A DNA stretch of 37,675 nt from Candidatus Bipolaricaulota bacterium (GCA_030606565.1 JAUWGE010000002.1:100107-137781), one strand, 5' to 3'; positions 21,845 to 30,434 are shown, numbered from the stretch's first letter. Notes: generated from the sequence alone by a model not told the origin. Program-made: numbers and translations.

Positions 21845-21990
21845 GAACGTCGCACACCTGTCTGCCCTGGTGACGCGACAGGCAGGCAAGGTACGACGCT
21901 ACAAAAACGGATGTAGTGTCGGAGTTTATCTCCGACGTTGGTCGGAGCTCGTCTGCCTGTGCCGGAACGGCAGACAGGTCTCCGACATTG
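21845..21990. repeat. REP-like hairpin repeat, copy A3
   Basis: This is the main content of the 382-base gap between the zinc-ribbon gene and the DUF89 gene; no further gene is visible there. From 21845 it follows the layout of the repeat at 15642: GAACGTCG, a CCTGTCTGCC/GGCAGGCA arm, then the hairpin GTCGGAG-TTTAT-CTCCGAC (21918-21936). The hairpin differs from copy A1 at paired positions, so pairing is kept. A further inverted repeat GTCTGCC (21951) / GGCAGAC (21969) follows. Confidence 0.8.
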
Positions 21991-22108
21991 AGGGATTTAT
22001 CCTTAAGAGAACTCATGCAGCCAGTACGAACAACAGGCCAATTCGCCTGCGGCGAATCTCCGCTTTCCTCCCAGAAGCAAGCCTAAGGGTACAAAGCGGA
22101 GGCTCTTT

Positions 22109-22960
22109 ATGAAGGTTTACCTCGATTGTATCCCCTGTTTCATGCGGCAAGCGCTTGCAGCGGCAAGGCAAGCAACAGAGGATAAAAAGCAGCAGCGCGA
22201 GGTATTAGACACGGTTGCGTCACTCATCCCCACTCTGCCGCTTGACGCTACCCCGGTCGATATGGGAAGGAAGATCCACAGGGTAGTTAAAGAGGTTACC
22301 AGGACTCTTGATCCCTATCGGGAGATAAAGAGACAATGTAACGATCACGCTCTTAAACTTAGTTCTCAATTTCGCAAACGCGTAGACGCGTCCTGCGATC
22401 CACTGCTTGCCGCGCTCAAGCTTGCGGCAGCGAGCAACGTTATCGACTTTGCGGTAACTTTGGACTTTGACCTCAATCGCTCGATTGAGGAGAGCTTGAC
22501 GAATGACCTCGACCTGGTCGACTACTCCTTTTTGAAGGAGCGGCTCGAATCCGTCAAAGAGGTCCTCTATATCGGCGACAATGCGGGGGAGATCGTCTTT
22601 GACAGGATCGTCGTTGAGCAGTTGAACAAACTAGGAAAGAAGATCACTTTCGTCGTGCGGAGAGAGCCGATCATCAACGATGTAACGATCGAGGATGCTT
22701 CCTATGTGGGAATGGATAAGATTGCAAAAGTTATCACCAGCGGGTCTGACGCACCGGGGACGAGCCTCCGTTACTGCACGGAGGAGTTCATCGACACCTT
22801 TAACCATTCAAAGTTAATCCTCGCCAAAGGACAGGGGAACTTCGAGGGATTGTCCGATGAGGACGCGCCGCTATTCTTCCTCCTTAAGGTGAAGTGTCCG
22901 GTGGTCGCACGCGAGCTCAACACTACGCTAGGGAAGATCGTTCTTCGTGCAGGTGAATAG
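22109..22960 (+). CDS. DUF89 (ARMT1-like/damage-control phosphatase-like) protein
   Basis: A 283-residue protein of the DUF89 family, whose members are metal-dependent phosphatases acting on damaged or surplus phosphometabolites. It has the N-terminal DCIPCFMRQALAAAR typical of the bacterial/archaeal subgroup I, the metal-site strand VLYIGDNAGEIVFDR, and LILAKGQGNFEGLSDED. Its substrate is unknown. It opens a tightly packed set that runs to 28528, with gaps of 12 bases or less. The ribosome site is a modest GGAGG seven bases before the ATG. Cysteines near the start (C8, C11) could bind metal. Confidence 0.9.
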   Translation: MKVYLDCIPCFMRQALAAARQATEDKKQQREVLDTVASLIPTLPLDATPVDMGRKIHRVVKEVTRTLDPYREIKRQCNDHALKLSSQFRKRVDASCDPLLAALKLAAASNVIDFAVTLDFDLNRSIEESLTNDLDLVDYSFLKERLESVKEVLYIGDNAGEIVFDRIVVEQLNKLGKKITFVVRREPIINDVTIEDASYVGMDKIAKVITSGSDAPGTSLRYCTEEFIDTFNHSKLILAKGQGNFEGLSDEDAPLFFLLKVKCPVVARELNTTLGKIVLRAGE

Positions 22961-23620
22961 ATGATCAAAGAAAACGTGAAGAAAATCCTGAGCGAGATCC
23001 CTTCAGATATCGCGCTTGTCGCCGCAGCGAAGACGCGGAACCCACAGGAGATCCTACGAGCGATCGAGGCCGGAGTCACAATCATCGGGGAGAATTACGT
23101 TAAAGAAGCGCAAAGCGCATTCGCCGTCATTGGCAACCGCTGTCGGTGGCACTTTATCGGCCACCTGCAGCGAAACAAAGTCAAGGTTGCTGTTGAGATC
23201 TTCGATCTGATCGAGACCGTGGATTCACTCCCTCTGGCAGTTGAGATCGACAAGCGTTGCTCCCGAATCGGGAAGGTCATGCCGGTGTTGATCGAGATAA
23301 ACAGCGGCCGCGAGCCGCAGAAGACGGGCGTCTTCCCTGAAGAGGCGGAGGGGCTGATCAAAGAGATTACCCCGCTAAAACATATGCGGATCATGGGATT
23401 GATGACGATGGGCCCAAGGTTCGGTGACCCCGAGAAGGCACGGCCCTACTTCGTGGAGACAAGACGGCTGTTCGAGGAGGTACAGGATCTGGAACTTCCC
23501 GGTCTTGAGATGAAGGTTCTCTCTATGGGGATGTCAAACACCTATAAAATAGCGATCGAAGAAGGGGCAACCATCGTGCGCGTGGGCACAAAGCTATTCG
23601 GAGAGAGGGACTATACATGA
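22961..23620 (+). CDS. YggS/PLPBP-family pyridoxal-phosphate homeostasis protein
   Basis: A 219-residue PLP-binding TIM-barrel protein without known catalysis, needed for B6 and amino-acid balance in other bacteria. The PLP lysine is K24 in LVAAAKTR; GENYVKEAQ, WHFIGHLQRNKVK, MGLMTMGP and LSMGMSNTYKIAIEEGATIV are all family motifs. Its ATG directly follows the DUF89 stop, and its own stop overlaps the Mrp start in ATGA. In the SxDxxxAI motif the usual Asp is Asn (SNTYKIAI), a variation of unknown effect. The sequence fits the expected length. Confidence 0.94.
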   Translation: MIKENVKKILSEIPSDIALVAAAKTRNPQEILRAIEAGVTIIGENYVKEAQSAFAVIGNRCRWHFIGHLQRNKVKVAVEIFDLIETVDSLPLAVEIDKRCSRIGKVMPVLIEINSGREPQKTGVFPEEAEGLIKEITPLKHMRIMGLMTMGPRFGDPEKARPYFVETRRLFEEVQDLELPGLEMKVLSMGMSNTYKIAIEEGATIVRVGTKLFGERDYT

Positions 23621-24450
23621 ATCAGCAGGAACAGATAAAAAAGCAGATGGAGAAGACCGCGCAAGGGATTAAGCAGGCGATGGGCCAGATCAAGAATCGC
23701 GTGGTCGTGTTCAGCGGCAAGGGCGGCGTCGGGAAGACGACCGTGGCGGTGAACCTCGCCTATGCGTTGGCGAACAATGGAGCGCGAGTAGGCCTGCTCG
23801 ACGCTGATATCACCGGACCGAACGTCCCGCAGATGGTGGGGATCACCGAGACGGCACAGGCCGAGGCGGGGAGGATGATCCCCCACGTGGTACAAGGGAT
23901 CAAGGTGATCTCTTTAGCCTCGATCGTACCAGCCGGAACCCCGGTCATCTGGCGCGGACCGCTGCGCTCCAAGGCGATCGATCAATTCCTCGGGGAGGCG
24001 AGATGGGGAGCCCTTGACTTCTTAATCGCCGATCTTCCCCCGGGTACAGGAGATGAGGTACTGACGATCACACAACGCACTTCTCCACAGATGGCAATCA
24101 TTGTCACCACCCCGCAGGAGGTCGCCCTGATCGACGCCCGTCGAGCCACGAACCTGGCAAAGAAGATGGAAATCGAGAGGATCGGGATTGTGGAGAACAT
24201 GTCCGGCCTCATCTGCCCACACTGTGGAGGGGTGATCGACCTCTTCGGCGCGGGTGGCGGCGAACGGGAAGCAAAGAAGCTTTCTCTGCTCTTTCTCGGA
24301 AAGATCCCCATCGATCCTAGTGTGCGGGTGGAGGCGGACGCGGGGCGGCCGATCGTCCTTGCGAACCCTGAAGCTACAGTCTCACAGGCATTTTTCGCCA
24401 TCGCCACGCAGATCGAACGCGCCCTTAAAGACGCCCCCAAGGAGGAGTGA
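23617..24450 (+). CDS. Mrp/NBP35-family iron-sulfur cluster carrier ATPase
   Basis: A 277-residue ParA-like ATPase of the ApbC/Mrp/Nbp35 type that carries and transfers [4Fe-4S] clusters. The deviant Walker A SGKGGVGKTT is at 33-42; DADITGPNVPQMVG and LIADLPPGTGDEVLT follow. The bridging cluster motif CPHC is at 200-203. There is no N-terminal MIP18 (DUF59) domain; instead there are about 27 residues rich in Gln and Lys. Mrp is also part of the Desulfovibrio ORP gene set. Overlaps of ATGA at the start and TGATG at the end tie it to its neighbours. Confidence 0.95.
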   Translation: MNQQEQIKKQMEKTAQGIKQAMGQIKNRVVVFSGKGGVGKTTVAVNLAYALANNGARVGLLDADITGPNVPQMVGITETAQAEAGRMIPHVVQGIKVISLASIVPAGTPVIWRGPLRSKAIDQFLGEARWGALDFLIADLPPGTGDEVLTITQRTSPQMAIIVTTPQEVALIDARRATNLAKKMEIERIGIVENMSGLICPHCGGVIDLFGAGGGEREAKKLSLLFLGKIPIDPSVRVEADAGRPIVLANPEATVSQAFFAIATQIERALKDAPKEE

Positions 24451-24932
24451 TGAAGGTCGGGATCATGGCCGACAGTCACGATAACATGCCGATGATCGCC
24501 CGCGCGGTCGAACTGTTCAACGAGGAGAAAGTGGAACTGGTCCTCCACGCTGGCGATTTCATCTCCCCGATCACCGCAAATGAGTTTAAAAAACTCAAAG
24601 CGCCCCTTATCGGCATCTTTGGAAATAACGACGGGGACAGGCTTTATCTCACCGAATGCTTCCGCGATATTGGGGAACTTTATCCGGATTTCCATGAGTT
24701 CGAGATCGACAGCGACCGCTTCGTGATCATGCACGAGCCAAAATTTATCGACGCCCTGATCAAAAGCCGACATTACGACCTCGTGGTCTACGGGCATACC
24801 CATAACATCGACATCCGGGAAGGGAAGCCTTTGATCATCAACCCCGGAGAGTGCGGCGGCTGGCTCACCGGTCGGGCGACCGTAGTGATCCTGGATACTG
24901 AGACCATGCAACCCCGTCTCATCGATCTCTAA
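24450..24932 (+). CDS. YfcE/MJ0936-type metallophosphodiesterase
   Basis: A 160-residue calcineurin-like phosphoesterase. The metal ligands are visible in IMADSHDN, LHAGDF, GNNDGD, MHEP and YGHTHN, all in family order and spacing. YfcE-like enzymes hydrolyse phosphodiesters using Mn or similar metals; the natural substrate is generally unknown. ATG 24450 overlaps the Mrp stop and has AAGGAGG seven bases upstream. The GTG at 24447 lies within that region and is less likely. A long open frame on the opposite strand covers this gene and the end of Mrp but shows no family resemblance. Confidence 0.93.
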   Translation: MKVGIMADSHDNMPMIARAVELFNEEKVELVLHAGDFISPITANEFKKLKAPLIGIFGNNDGDRLYLTECFRDIGELYPDFHEFEIDSDRFVIMHEPKFIDALIKSRHYDLVVYGHTHNIDIREGKPLIINPGECGGWLTGRATVVILDTETMQPRLIDL

Positions 24933-24944
24933 AGGAGAAACGAG

Positions 24945-25904
24945 ATGAACATCGTCTATGGGCCGGTGCCATCGCGGCGCCTGGGCATGTCCCTTGGAAT
25001 CGATCCGATCCCTAAGCTCACTTGTACCTTCGACTGCGTCTACTGTCAGCTCGGCAAAAAGCGCCATAAGGTACGGGGTCCAGAGGAGGTGAAAGAGCCG
25101 TTTCCCACCCCACAGGAGATCACCGCCGGGGTGGAGGCAGCCCTTGCGGAACATTCCCACGTTGACTACATCACCTTTTCCGGCTCTGGTGAACCGACGC
25201 TGAACCCGAGACTCAAGGAAGCGGTGGAAGAGATCCGCAGATTTACCAAAGCCCCTATTGCCTTAATTACTAATTCATCCCTTCTCACCCGCCCCGCCGT
25301 TCTGGACGCGGCAGCAAGCTTTGATCTTGTCTTACCCTCACTCGATGCTGGCGATCAGGAAACGTTCCTGCGGATCAACCGACCTTCACCTGGTTTTTCT
25401 ATCGATGAGATCGCAAAAGCGATCGAAAAGCTTGCCCGACGCGTTCCAATCTGGCTTGAGGTGATGCTCGTTAAATCAGAAAAGTTACGGACGAACATCG
25501 ACCCTGATTCTATAGGCCACATCATAGAGAAGATCAGGCTCATTCGTCCGCACGAGGTGAACCTGAACACCTGTGTGCGTCCACCGGAAGAACCGGTAGA
25601 CCCCGTCCCCGAAGAAACGTTGCTTAAGATCCGCGAGCGGATGGAAGGTGAGCTTTCAGGGATCCCGATCTTAGTCGTTCCCCAGCGGACGGCTTCGCGC
25701 TCGAGGCTCTTGCGCGAGGATGAACTGAAAGAAGAGATCCTAAAGACACTCAACGTTCGGCCGTGTACCCCTGTTGATCTCTCCGATGCGTTGGGGATCA
25801 ACCCGGCTGAGGTGGGAAAGTACCTGGCGCGGCTCGCTGAGGAGGGAAAAATCGACCGCCGCGTTCAAGCAGGCCAGCTATACTACACATTCAAGGGGGA
25901 ATAA
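24945..25904 (+). CDS. Radical SAM protein with C-terminal winged helix
   Basis: A 319-residue radical SAM enzyme. The cluster motif CTFDCVYCQLG (CxxxCxxC) is at about residues 28-38, preceded by GPVPSRRLGMSLGID, a hallmark of the COG0731-like family. TFSGSGEPTLNP and LITNSSLL are the SAM-binding strands. After about residue 245, a helical domain (LNVRPCTPVDLSDALGINPA, VGKYLARLAEEGKIDRR) looks like a winged helix. The family's reactions are mostly unknown. The ribosome site AAAGGAG lies 12 bases after the phosphodiesterase stop. Context suggests a role with the metal-cluster genes, not proven. Confidence 0.9.
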   Translation: MNIVYGPVPSRRLGMSLGIDPIPKLTCTFDCVYCQLGKKRHKVRGPEEVKEPFPTPQEITAGVEAALAEHSHVDYITFSGSGEPTLNPRLKEAVEEIRRFTKAPIALITNSSLLTRPAVLDAAASFDLVLPSLDAGDQETFLRINRPSPGFSIDEIAKAIEKLARRVPIWLEVMLVKSEKLRTNIDPDSIGHIIEKIRLIRPHEVNLNTCVRPPEEPVDPVPEETLLKIRERMEGELSGIPILVVPQRTASRSRLLREDELKEEILKTLNVRPCTPVDLSDALGINPAEVGKYLARLAEEGKIDRRVQAGQLYYTFKGE

Positions 25905-25906
25905 GA

Positions 25907-26614
25907 GTGGGGCGGATCCTGGTCATCTACGATAATCGGACAACAAGGGAAGATCTTACTCCGGGATGGGGTTTCTCCGCGTTCATCGAGCTTCCCGAGA
26001 GGAGGATTTTGTTTGACACCGGGGCAAATGGAAGGACCCTCCTCACCAATATGGAGCGGCTCAAGCTCGACCCAGCAACCATCGATACGGTCTTCCTCTC
26101 CCACCCTCACGGTGACCACACAGGGGGATTGGAGGGCCTACTTCGAGTTAACCCGCGGTTGACGATCTACCTCGGCCGCTCGTTCTCCTGGGGATTCAAG
26201 AAAGCCCTCGAGCGCTCAGGTACAGAACCTGTCGAAATAACCGGGGCGAAACAACTGTTTGACGGCGTCTATACCACCGGTGAACTGGGGGCCGTGCTCA
26301 AGGAGCAAAGCCTCATCATCGAGACGAAAAAGGGCCTTTTTGTCACTACAGGCTGCGCTCACCCCGGGATTGTGAGGATAGCAAAGGCCGCGGCGGAGCA
26401 GTTGAATAAAAAGATCGACCTTCTCCTCGGTGGTTTCCACTTAGGTGGCACCCGTCAAGCTAAGATTTATTCGATTATTGACTCTCTACAGAAGCTTGGA
26501 GTAAGCAGAGTCGGGCCTTGCCACTGCACCGGCGATGGGGCAATCGAGCTTTTCAAAAGGGCCTACAAGGAGGATTTTATCGAGGTGGGAGTCGGTTCAA
26601 GGATCGAGTTTTAA
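25907..26614 (+). CDS. Metallo-beta-lactamase-fold protein (COG1237-like), first copy
   Basis: A 235-residue MBL-fold hydrolase. The dinuclear metal site is visible as SHPHGDHTGG, TGCAHPG and the closing GGFHL; the start MGRILVIYDNRTTREDLTPG, with GWGFSAFIE, is typical of COG1237. Some family members have been assigned to the dihydropterin-ribofuranosylaminobenzene phosphate synthase step of methanopterin synthesis, but annotation of this family is loose. The start is GTG 25907, two bases after the previous stop. It is paralogous to the gene at 27219, and the two flank an unknown secreted protein. Confidence 0.9.
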   Translation: MGRILVIYDNRTTREDLTPGWGFSAFIELPERRILFDTGANGRTLLTNMERLKLDPATIDTVFLSHPHGDHTGGLEGLLRVNPRLTIYLGRSFSWGFKKALERSGTEPVEITGAKQLFDGVYTTGELGAVLKEQSLIIETKKGLFVTTGCAHPGIVRIAKAAAEQLNKKIDLLLGGFHLGGTRQAKIYSIIDSLQKLGVSRVGPCHCTGDGAIELFKRAYKEDFIEVGVGSRIEF

Positions 26615-26626
26615 AGGAGGTGTAAG

Positions 26627-27217
26627 ATGAGTCGGCATTGTTTGGCTTTGGTTATCTTGCTAGGGGGACTCCTTACCTTCAGCCTGATTGCGTTCACTGC
26701 TAGGGAGCGCGTCATCACCGTCACGGTGGAGGAAGTGGCCCTGTGCTACTGCGAGGAGGTTTTATGGGACGAGGAGGGGTTTACCCACGAGTACAAGGAG
26801 TATACCTCGGATAAGCGAGGGTACGTGACGGATCTGGCGGCGGCAACTGCGACCGGCTGGGAGAGCTACGGAGTGACGGTCGGGGAGTGGCAGCTTTCCT
26901 TCCGGGAAAACTACAACCTGGAAACTGACAAGGCTACCTATAGCACCCTTCTTGAGTGTCTTGTAAAAGGAGCGGTGAGTAAGAGGCAGACAAACTATAC
27001 CGCCCGCTTCCAGTGGCTGCTCACCCGCTTGGGCCTTGACTTCATCGACGACCGGTTTACCCCTTCAAAGACTGGGCTCTCCTGGAGGGGGGAACTGAAC
27101 GGTATCCCCACTACCATTATGGTAAAGGCGCCCACACAGGAGGCTGACTACGCGGCCTGGCATCATCCCAATGGCCACTGCCACGCCCACGTGTGGTGGA
27201 CTAAAAAGGGAGGATAG
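26627..27217 (+). CDS. Secreted or membrane-anchored protein of unknown function
   Basis: I do not recognise this 196-residue protein. It starts with a short charged stretch and a hydrophobic segment (LALVILLGGLLTFSLIAFTA, about 6-25), which would be a signal peptide or anchor. The rest is hydrophilic, with two neighbouring cysteines in LCYCEEVLW and an aromatic, His-rich end (WHHPNGHCHAHVWW) that could bind a metal. The ribosome site AAAGGAGG is strong. It lies between two paralogous MBL-fold genes with gaps of 12 bases and 1 base, so it is surely co-transcribed with them. Confidence 0.8.
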   Translation: MSRHCLALVILLGGLLTFSLIAFTARERVITVTVEEVALCYCEEVLWDEEGFTHEYKEYTSDKRGYVTDLAAATATGWESYGVTVGEWQLSFRENYNLETDKATYSTLLECLVKGAVSKRQTNYTARFQWLLTRLGLDFIDDRFTPSKTGLSWRGELNGIPTTIMVKAPTQEADYAAWHHPNGHCHAHVWWTKKGG

Positions 27218-27218
27218 C

Positions 27219-27929
27219 ATGGTAAAAGACCACATTCTGATCCTATACGACAACCGAACCGACAGGAGCGACCTTCAACCCGGCTGGGGATTCTCCGCTT
27301 TGATCGAGCTCAAAGGACGTAGAGTCTTGTTCGACACGGGAGCGGACAAGCTCGTGCTGGAACACAACGCCGAAGCGCTCGGCATCGACCTCGCCTCGAC
27401 CGACACCCTTGTCCTCTCCCATGAGCACTGTGACCATATCGGGGCGATCACCTCCGCCCTCCACCGAAACCTGGAGGTTTTCTACCCCGCGTCGTTCTCC
27501 ACCCTGTTCCAGGGGGAGGTATCCGAGGAGGAGGGATGGCACGCTCATCCTGTCTCCCAACCGGTCGAGATTCTTCCCAGGTTCCACTCAACCGGCGAAC
27601 TCGGGAAAAAGATCGTGGAACAGTCACTGATCGTCGAGGGAGATGAAGGGCCGGTACTCATCACCGGCTGCGCCCATCCTGGAATCGTCGAGATCGCCCG
27701 TGTGGCAACGGATATCGTTGGAAAACCACTCCGGCTCGTCCTCGGTGGGTTCCACCTCTATGGGAAGAAGGCAGCCGAGGTGGAGGAGATCGCTGCCGAT
27801 CTCAAGCGGATTGGGGTGAAGCAGATCGCTCCGTGTCACTGTACCGGTGAGCGAGCGATGGAATTCCTAGAAAGGACCTTTGGCAAGAGATACCTTGTGA
27901 TCAAAGTGGAAAGTGAGGTTAAGATTTGA
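27219..27929 (+). CDS. Metallo-beta-lactamase-fold protein (COG1237-like), second copy
   Basis: A 236-residue paralogue of the gene at 25907. It shares YDNRTDRSDLQPGWGFSALI, the metal motif SHEHCDHIGA, TGCAHPGIVEIAR, LVLGGFHL and APCHCTGERAM. It differs in the lid region between about residues 95 and 125. ATG 27219 lies one base after the previous stop and has AGGGAGG nearby; the frame is open upstream but overlaps the secreted-protein gene. Two non-identical copies in one operon suggest related but different substrates, or a heterodimer. Confidence 0.9.
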   Translation: MVKDHILILYDNRTDRSDLQPGWGFSALIELKGRRVLFDTGADKLVLEHNAEALGIDLASTDTLVLSHEHCDHIGAITSALHRNLEVFYPASFSTLFQGEVSEEEGWHAHPVSQPVEILPRFHSTGELGKKIVEQSLIVEGDEGPVLITGCAHPGIVEIARVATDIVGKPLRLVLGGFHLYGKKAAEVEEIAADLKRIGVKQIAPCHCTGERAMEFLERTFGKRYLVIKVESEVKI

Positions 27930-28528
27930 TGGTCAATACGGTCGGGATCGCAGTCTTGGATCACCTCCCGCTTGGGGTCGACCATGTCGATGCCTCGGGA
28001 CGGCACTGCACCTTCGTCGGTGAAGCCCGCCAGGGCAAAATCATCTGGGCAGGAGGTGAGGACATCACCTGCCCACTCGCGCGATTCAACCTGGGAATCG
28101 ATACGCCGGATGAGCAGACCATTGACGCCCTCGCGAGCACCCTCGTTTCCTGGGGTGAGGCGATGGACACGGAGGTGGCACGGCGGTTCATCGCAACGCT
28201 CACTGCACTGCCGTTTGGAAAGCGCGTCTTCGTCTATTTTCCTCTCTCAAAGATGCCGTTTCCACCCGACCTCGTCCTTTTCATCCTTCGCCCAAATGAG
28301 GCGATGGAGAAGCTCCTTGCGATCACTGTGTCCACGGGAGAGCGGTGCGAGGGGCGTATTGGTGGGCTTGGCGCATTATGCGGAGAATGCACTGCTTTAC
28401 CATTGTTGAGCGAAAGAGCGGTCCTGTCCCCTGGTTGTCCGGGAAGCCGGCGTGAGGCGTTCTTAGCTTCCGACGAGCTCTTCCTCTCCATTCCCTATCC
28501 CTTGTATCGTTCGACGATCGGTTCCTAA
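27929..28528 (+). CDS. DUF169-family protein
   Basis: A 199-residue protein resembling DUF169 (COG2043): HCTFVGEARQGK, CPLARFNLGI, GGLGALCGECTALP and SPGCPGSRREAF. The conserved cysteines in the CPLAR, LCGEC and GCPGSR motifs could hold a metal or cluster. The function is unknown; DUF169 genes are common in anaerobes beside metal and radical SAM genes. ATG 27929 overlaps the preceding stop by one base (TGATG). It is the last gene of the operon and faces the AlaX-like gene across two bases. Confidence 0.82.
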   Translation: MVNTVGIAVLDHLPLGVDHVDASGRHCTFVGEARQGKIIWAGGEDITCPLARFNLGIDTPDEQTIDALASTLVSWGEAMDTEVARRFIATLTALPFGKRVFVYFPLSKMPFPPDLVLFILRPNEAMEKLLAITVSTGERCEGRIGGLGALCGECTALPLLSERAVLSPGCPGSRREAFLASDELFLSIPYPLYRSTIGS

Positions 28529-28530
28529 GA

Positions 28531-28962
28531 TCAATCCTCCACTGTAAACCGGAGGCGAACGGTCCCTTCTTCCTTCATCGTATAGCTCTTGATGCGGAAG
28601 CACCCGATCTTACGCGTGTGGGTGACGTGCTCCCCTCTACAGGGGGTGGCGTCGAGGTCACCGATGTGGACAATCCGGATCGCGGTTGCGTCCTTGGGGA
28701 CCTTCTCCAAGTCGTAGATTTCTTGTGCCGCTTCGATGGGAAGCACCTGCACGGTGATCGGGTGATCCTTTCTAATCTCCGCGTTCACGAATTCTTCAAT
28801 TGCTCTCATGTCCTCCGGCCTGAGGGCTCGCGGGACGGAGTAGTCGCACTTCGACTTGCTTTCCCCGAGGTGCATCTCAAGGTTTCGCGGTGAGTCAAAC
28901 ATCTGGCGCATCACAGCGGTCAAAACATGCTCTGCACTGTGCATCCTCGCTAGTCTGTCCAT
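28531..28962 (-). CDS. AlaX-like tRNA-editing domain protein
   Basis: A 143-residue stand-alone second-additional-domain (SAD) protein of the alanyl/threonyl-tRNA synthetase editing type. The zinc ligands are H8 and H12 in MHSAEHVL and C108 and H112 in CRGEHV, with the following TRKIGCFRI. Such proteins (AlaX-S) clear mischarged Ser- or Gly-tRNA-Ala. The short form without the AlaRS-like N-terminal glycine-rich domain fits the length. The start ATG 28962 has only a weak GGTGAAGG ribosome site. The gene converges on DUF169 with two bases between stops. Confidence 0.88.
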   Translation of the reverse strand: MDRLARMHSAEHVLTAVMRQMFDSPRNLEMHLGESKSKCDYSVPRALRPEDMRAIEEFVNAEIRKDHPITVQVLPIEAAQEIYDLEKVPKDATAIRIVHIGDLDATPCRGEHVTHTRKIGCFRIKSYTMKEEGTVRLRFTVED

Positions 28963-29043
28963 CCTTCACCAGCCTGACCAATTGTGGTCAGCTTACTCAC
29001 TATATTACGAGGATACTGCTTTGATTTTATTGGACAACCTTTC

Positions 29044-30408
29044 TCACCGTGCGGGGCGCTCTCCTTTTTGGGCAAGACGCAGGCTTTCCTCAGGGAGAGA
29101 AGAAGGGGCAGGGAGTCGGTGAAGGACGATCAAGGAGATGACAAGGAGGATCGCTGCTACTGCGAAGGTTGCCTGGTAACCAACACGCTCGGCCAACAAT
29201 CCGCTAGAGACTCCGGCAGCGATCATCCCCAACCCAGCGATGGCATTGTACAGCCCGAGTGTCTGGCTGCGGTACTTAGGCTTAGCCAGACGGGAGGCAA
29301 GGGCCACCCCGGAGAGTTGAAAGTAGGACCAACTCACGCCGATACCGAGGAAGAACAGGACAAGCACCGGCGTCGGCGGAGCCACTGCACAGAGCGTGAG
29401 GTACAGGGCCGCGGCGACAAACAGCCCCAGACGCATGAGAAGCGCCCATTGCTGAACCGCTTTGTTCCCCAACCGCTTGATCCGCCGAGAGGCAAGTGGG
29501 TAGGCCAACACCACTCCGCTGTTTAGCACCACGAAGTATAAAAAGACTGTGGATGAGGGAAGCACAAACCGCTGCGAGAGGAGAAGCGGTAACGGCACCG
29601 CGAAGAATCCGATCGCAGCAAAGGCAAGGAACGTTACCACCAAGAATCGTTTCGTTTCCGGCCGCAAGCCCTCCTCCCCCCACAGAAGCGTGGGAAGCCG
29701 CCGTGGATTAAAACGATGGTAGAGATGGAACGGACCGAACCTTGCCCGCTCGACCAGGAAGTTCCCCTGGGCGATGATCATCCCCCGGAACCTACGCTGG
29801 GTGAACTTCGGGGTAGTGCGCGGGATCAACCGGAGGGCGAGGAGGCTCGCCCCGCTCCCACCCAAGGCGAGGATTAAAAAGAGGATGCGGATCGCCGTTG
29901 TCTCCCCAATCTGCGAACTTACCGCCGCCAGGGCAAGGCTTCCAAAGATAAGGCCGGTGAGCCAGCCGAGGGCGCCCATCTGGTTTAGATGTCCGATCTT
30001 CCTCTCCCAGAGGGACTCCTGCCGATTCTCAATCACAAGCAGGACACTGACCGCAGCGTTGGCGACCCAGAAGAAGTTAAGGATCATATTAAAAAGAAGA
30101 ACCATCCGGAAGGACTGAGAAAGGGCAATCCCCGCAAAACCGAGGCTCACTACGGCGAAGCTCAGGACCACGAATGGCTTGCGCCGGTGAGCCGCATCTG
30201 AGAGCCTTCCCCAGACGAGACTGCCGATAACCCCCACCAGGCTTACCAAGCTCGAGAGAACCCCGAGGTCCCCCACGGAGCAACGGAGGACCTGAGCGAT
30301 CATCAACGGAATAAGAATGGCGGATGTTCCCATGACAAGGTTCGCCAGCCCGATCGCGGCGTACCAGGGTTCGGCCTCTGCCCTCCACTTTCTAAGCGAA
30401 CTGCGCAT
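29044..30408 (-). CDS. Major facilitator superfamily transporter
   Basis: A 454-residue inner-membrane protein with about 12 hydrophobic segments in two halves. The loop between segments 2 and 3 has the MFS motif as GRLSDAAHRRKP. A long, basic cytoplasmic loop (about residues 200-255, FTQRRFRGMII and HLYHRFNPRRL) separates the halves and is larger than usual. The substrate cannot be told; drug or sugar export are both possible. The ribosome site GGAGGATAAAAG precedes the ATG at 30408. A promoter and two dyad sequences lie upstream, which suggests control by a regulator or a leader hairpin. Confidence 0.87.
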   Translation of the reverse strand: MRSSLRKWRAEAEPWYAAIGLANLVMGTSAILIPLMIAQVLRCSVGDLGVLSSLVSLVGVIGSLVWGRLSDAAHRRKPFVVLSFAVVSLGFAGIALSQSFRMVLLFNMILNFFWVANAAVSVLLVIENRQESLWERKIGHLNQMGALGWLTGLIFGSLALAAVSSQIGETTAIRILFLILALGGSGASLLALRLIPRTTPKFTQRRFRGMIIAQGNFLVERARFGPFHLYHRFNPRRLPTLLWGEEGLRPETKRFLVVTFLAFAAIGFFAVPLPLLLSQRFVLPSSTVFLYFVVLNSGVVLAYPLASRRIKRLGNKAVQQWALLMRLGLFVAAALYLTLCAVAPPTPVLVLFFLGIGVSWSYFQLSGVALASRLAKPKYRSQTLGLYNAIAGLGMIAAGVSSGLLAERVGYQATFAVAAILLVISLIVLHRLPAPSSLPEESLRLAQKGERPAR

Positions 30409-30434
30409 CTTTTATCCTCCACTGACGCCCCATC

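Noticed and set aside
23982-25160. A 392-codon open frame on the minus strand opposite Mrp and the phosphodiesterase
   Set aside because: Both plus-strand genes have clear family motifs, ribosome sites and overlaps; the antisense frame has no recognisable motif and arises from codon bias.
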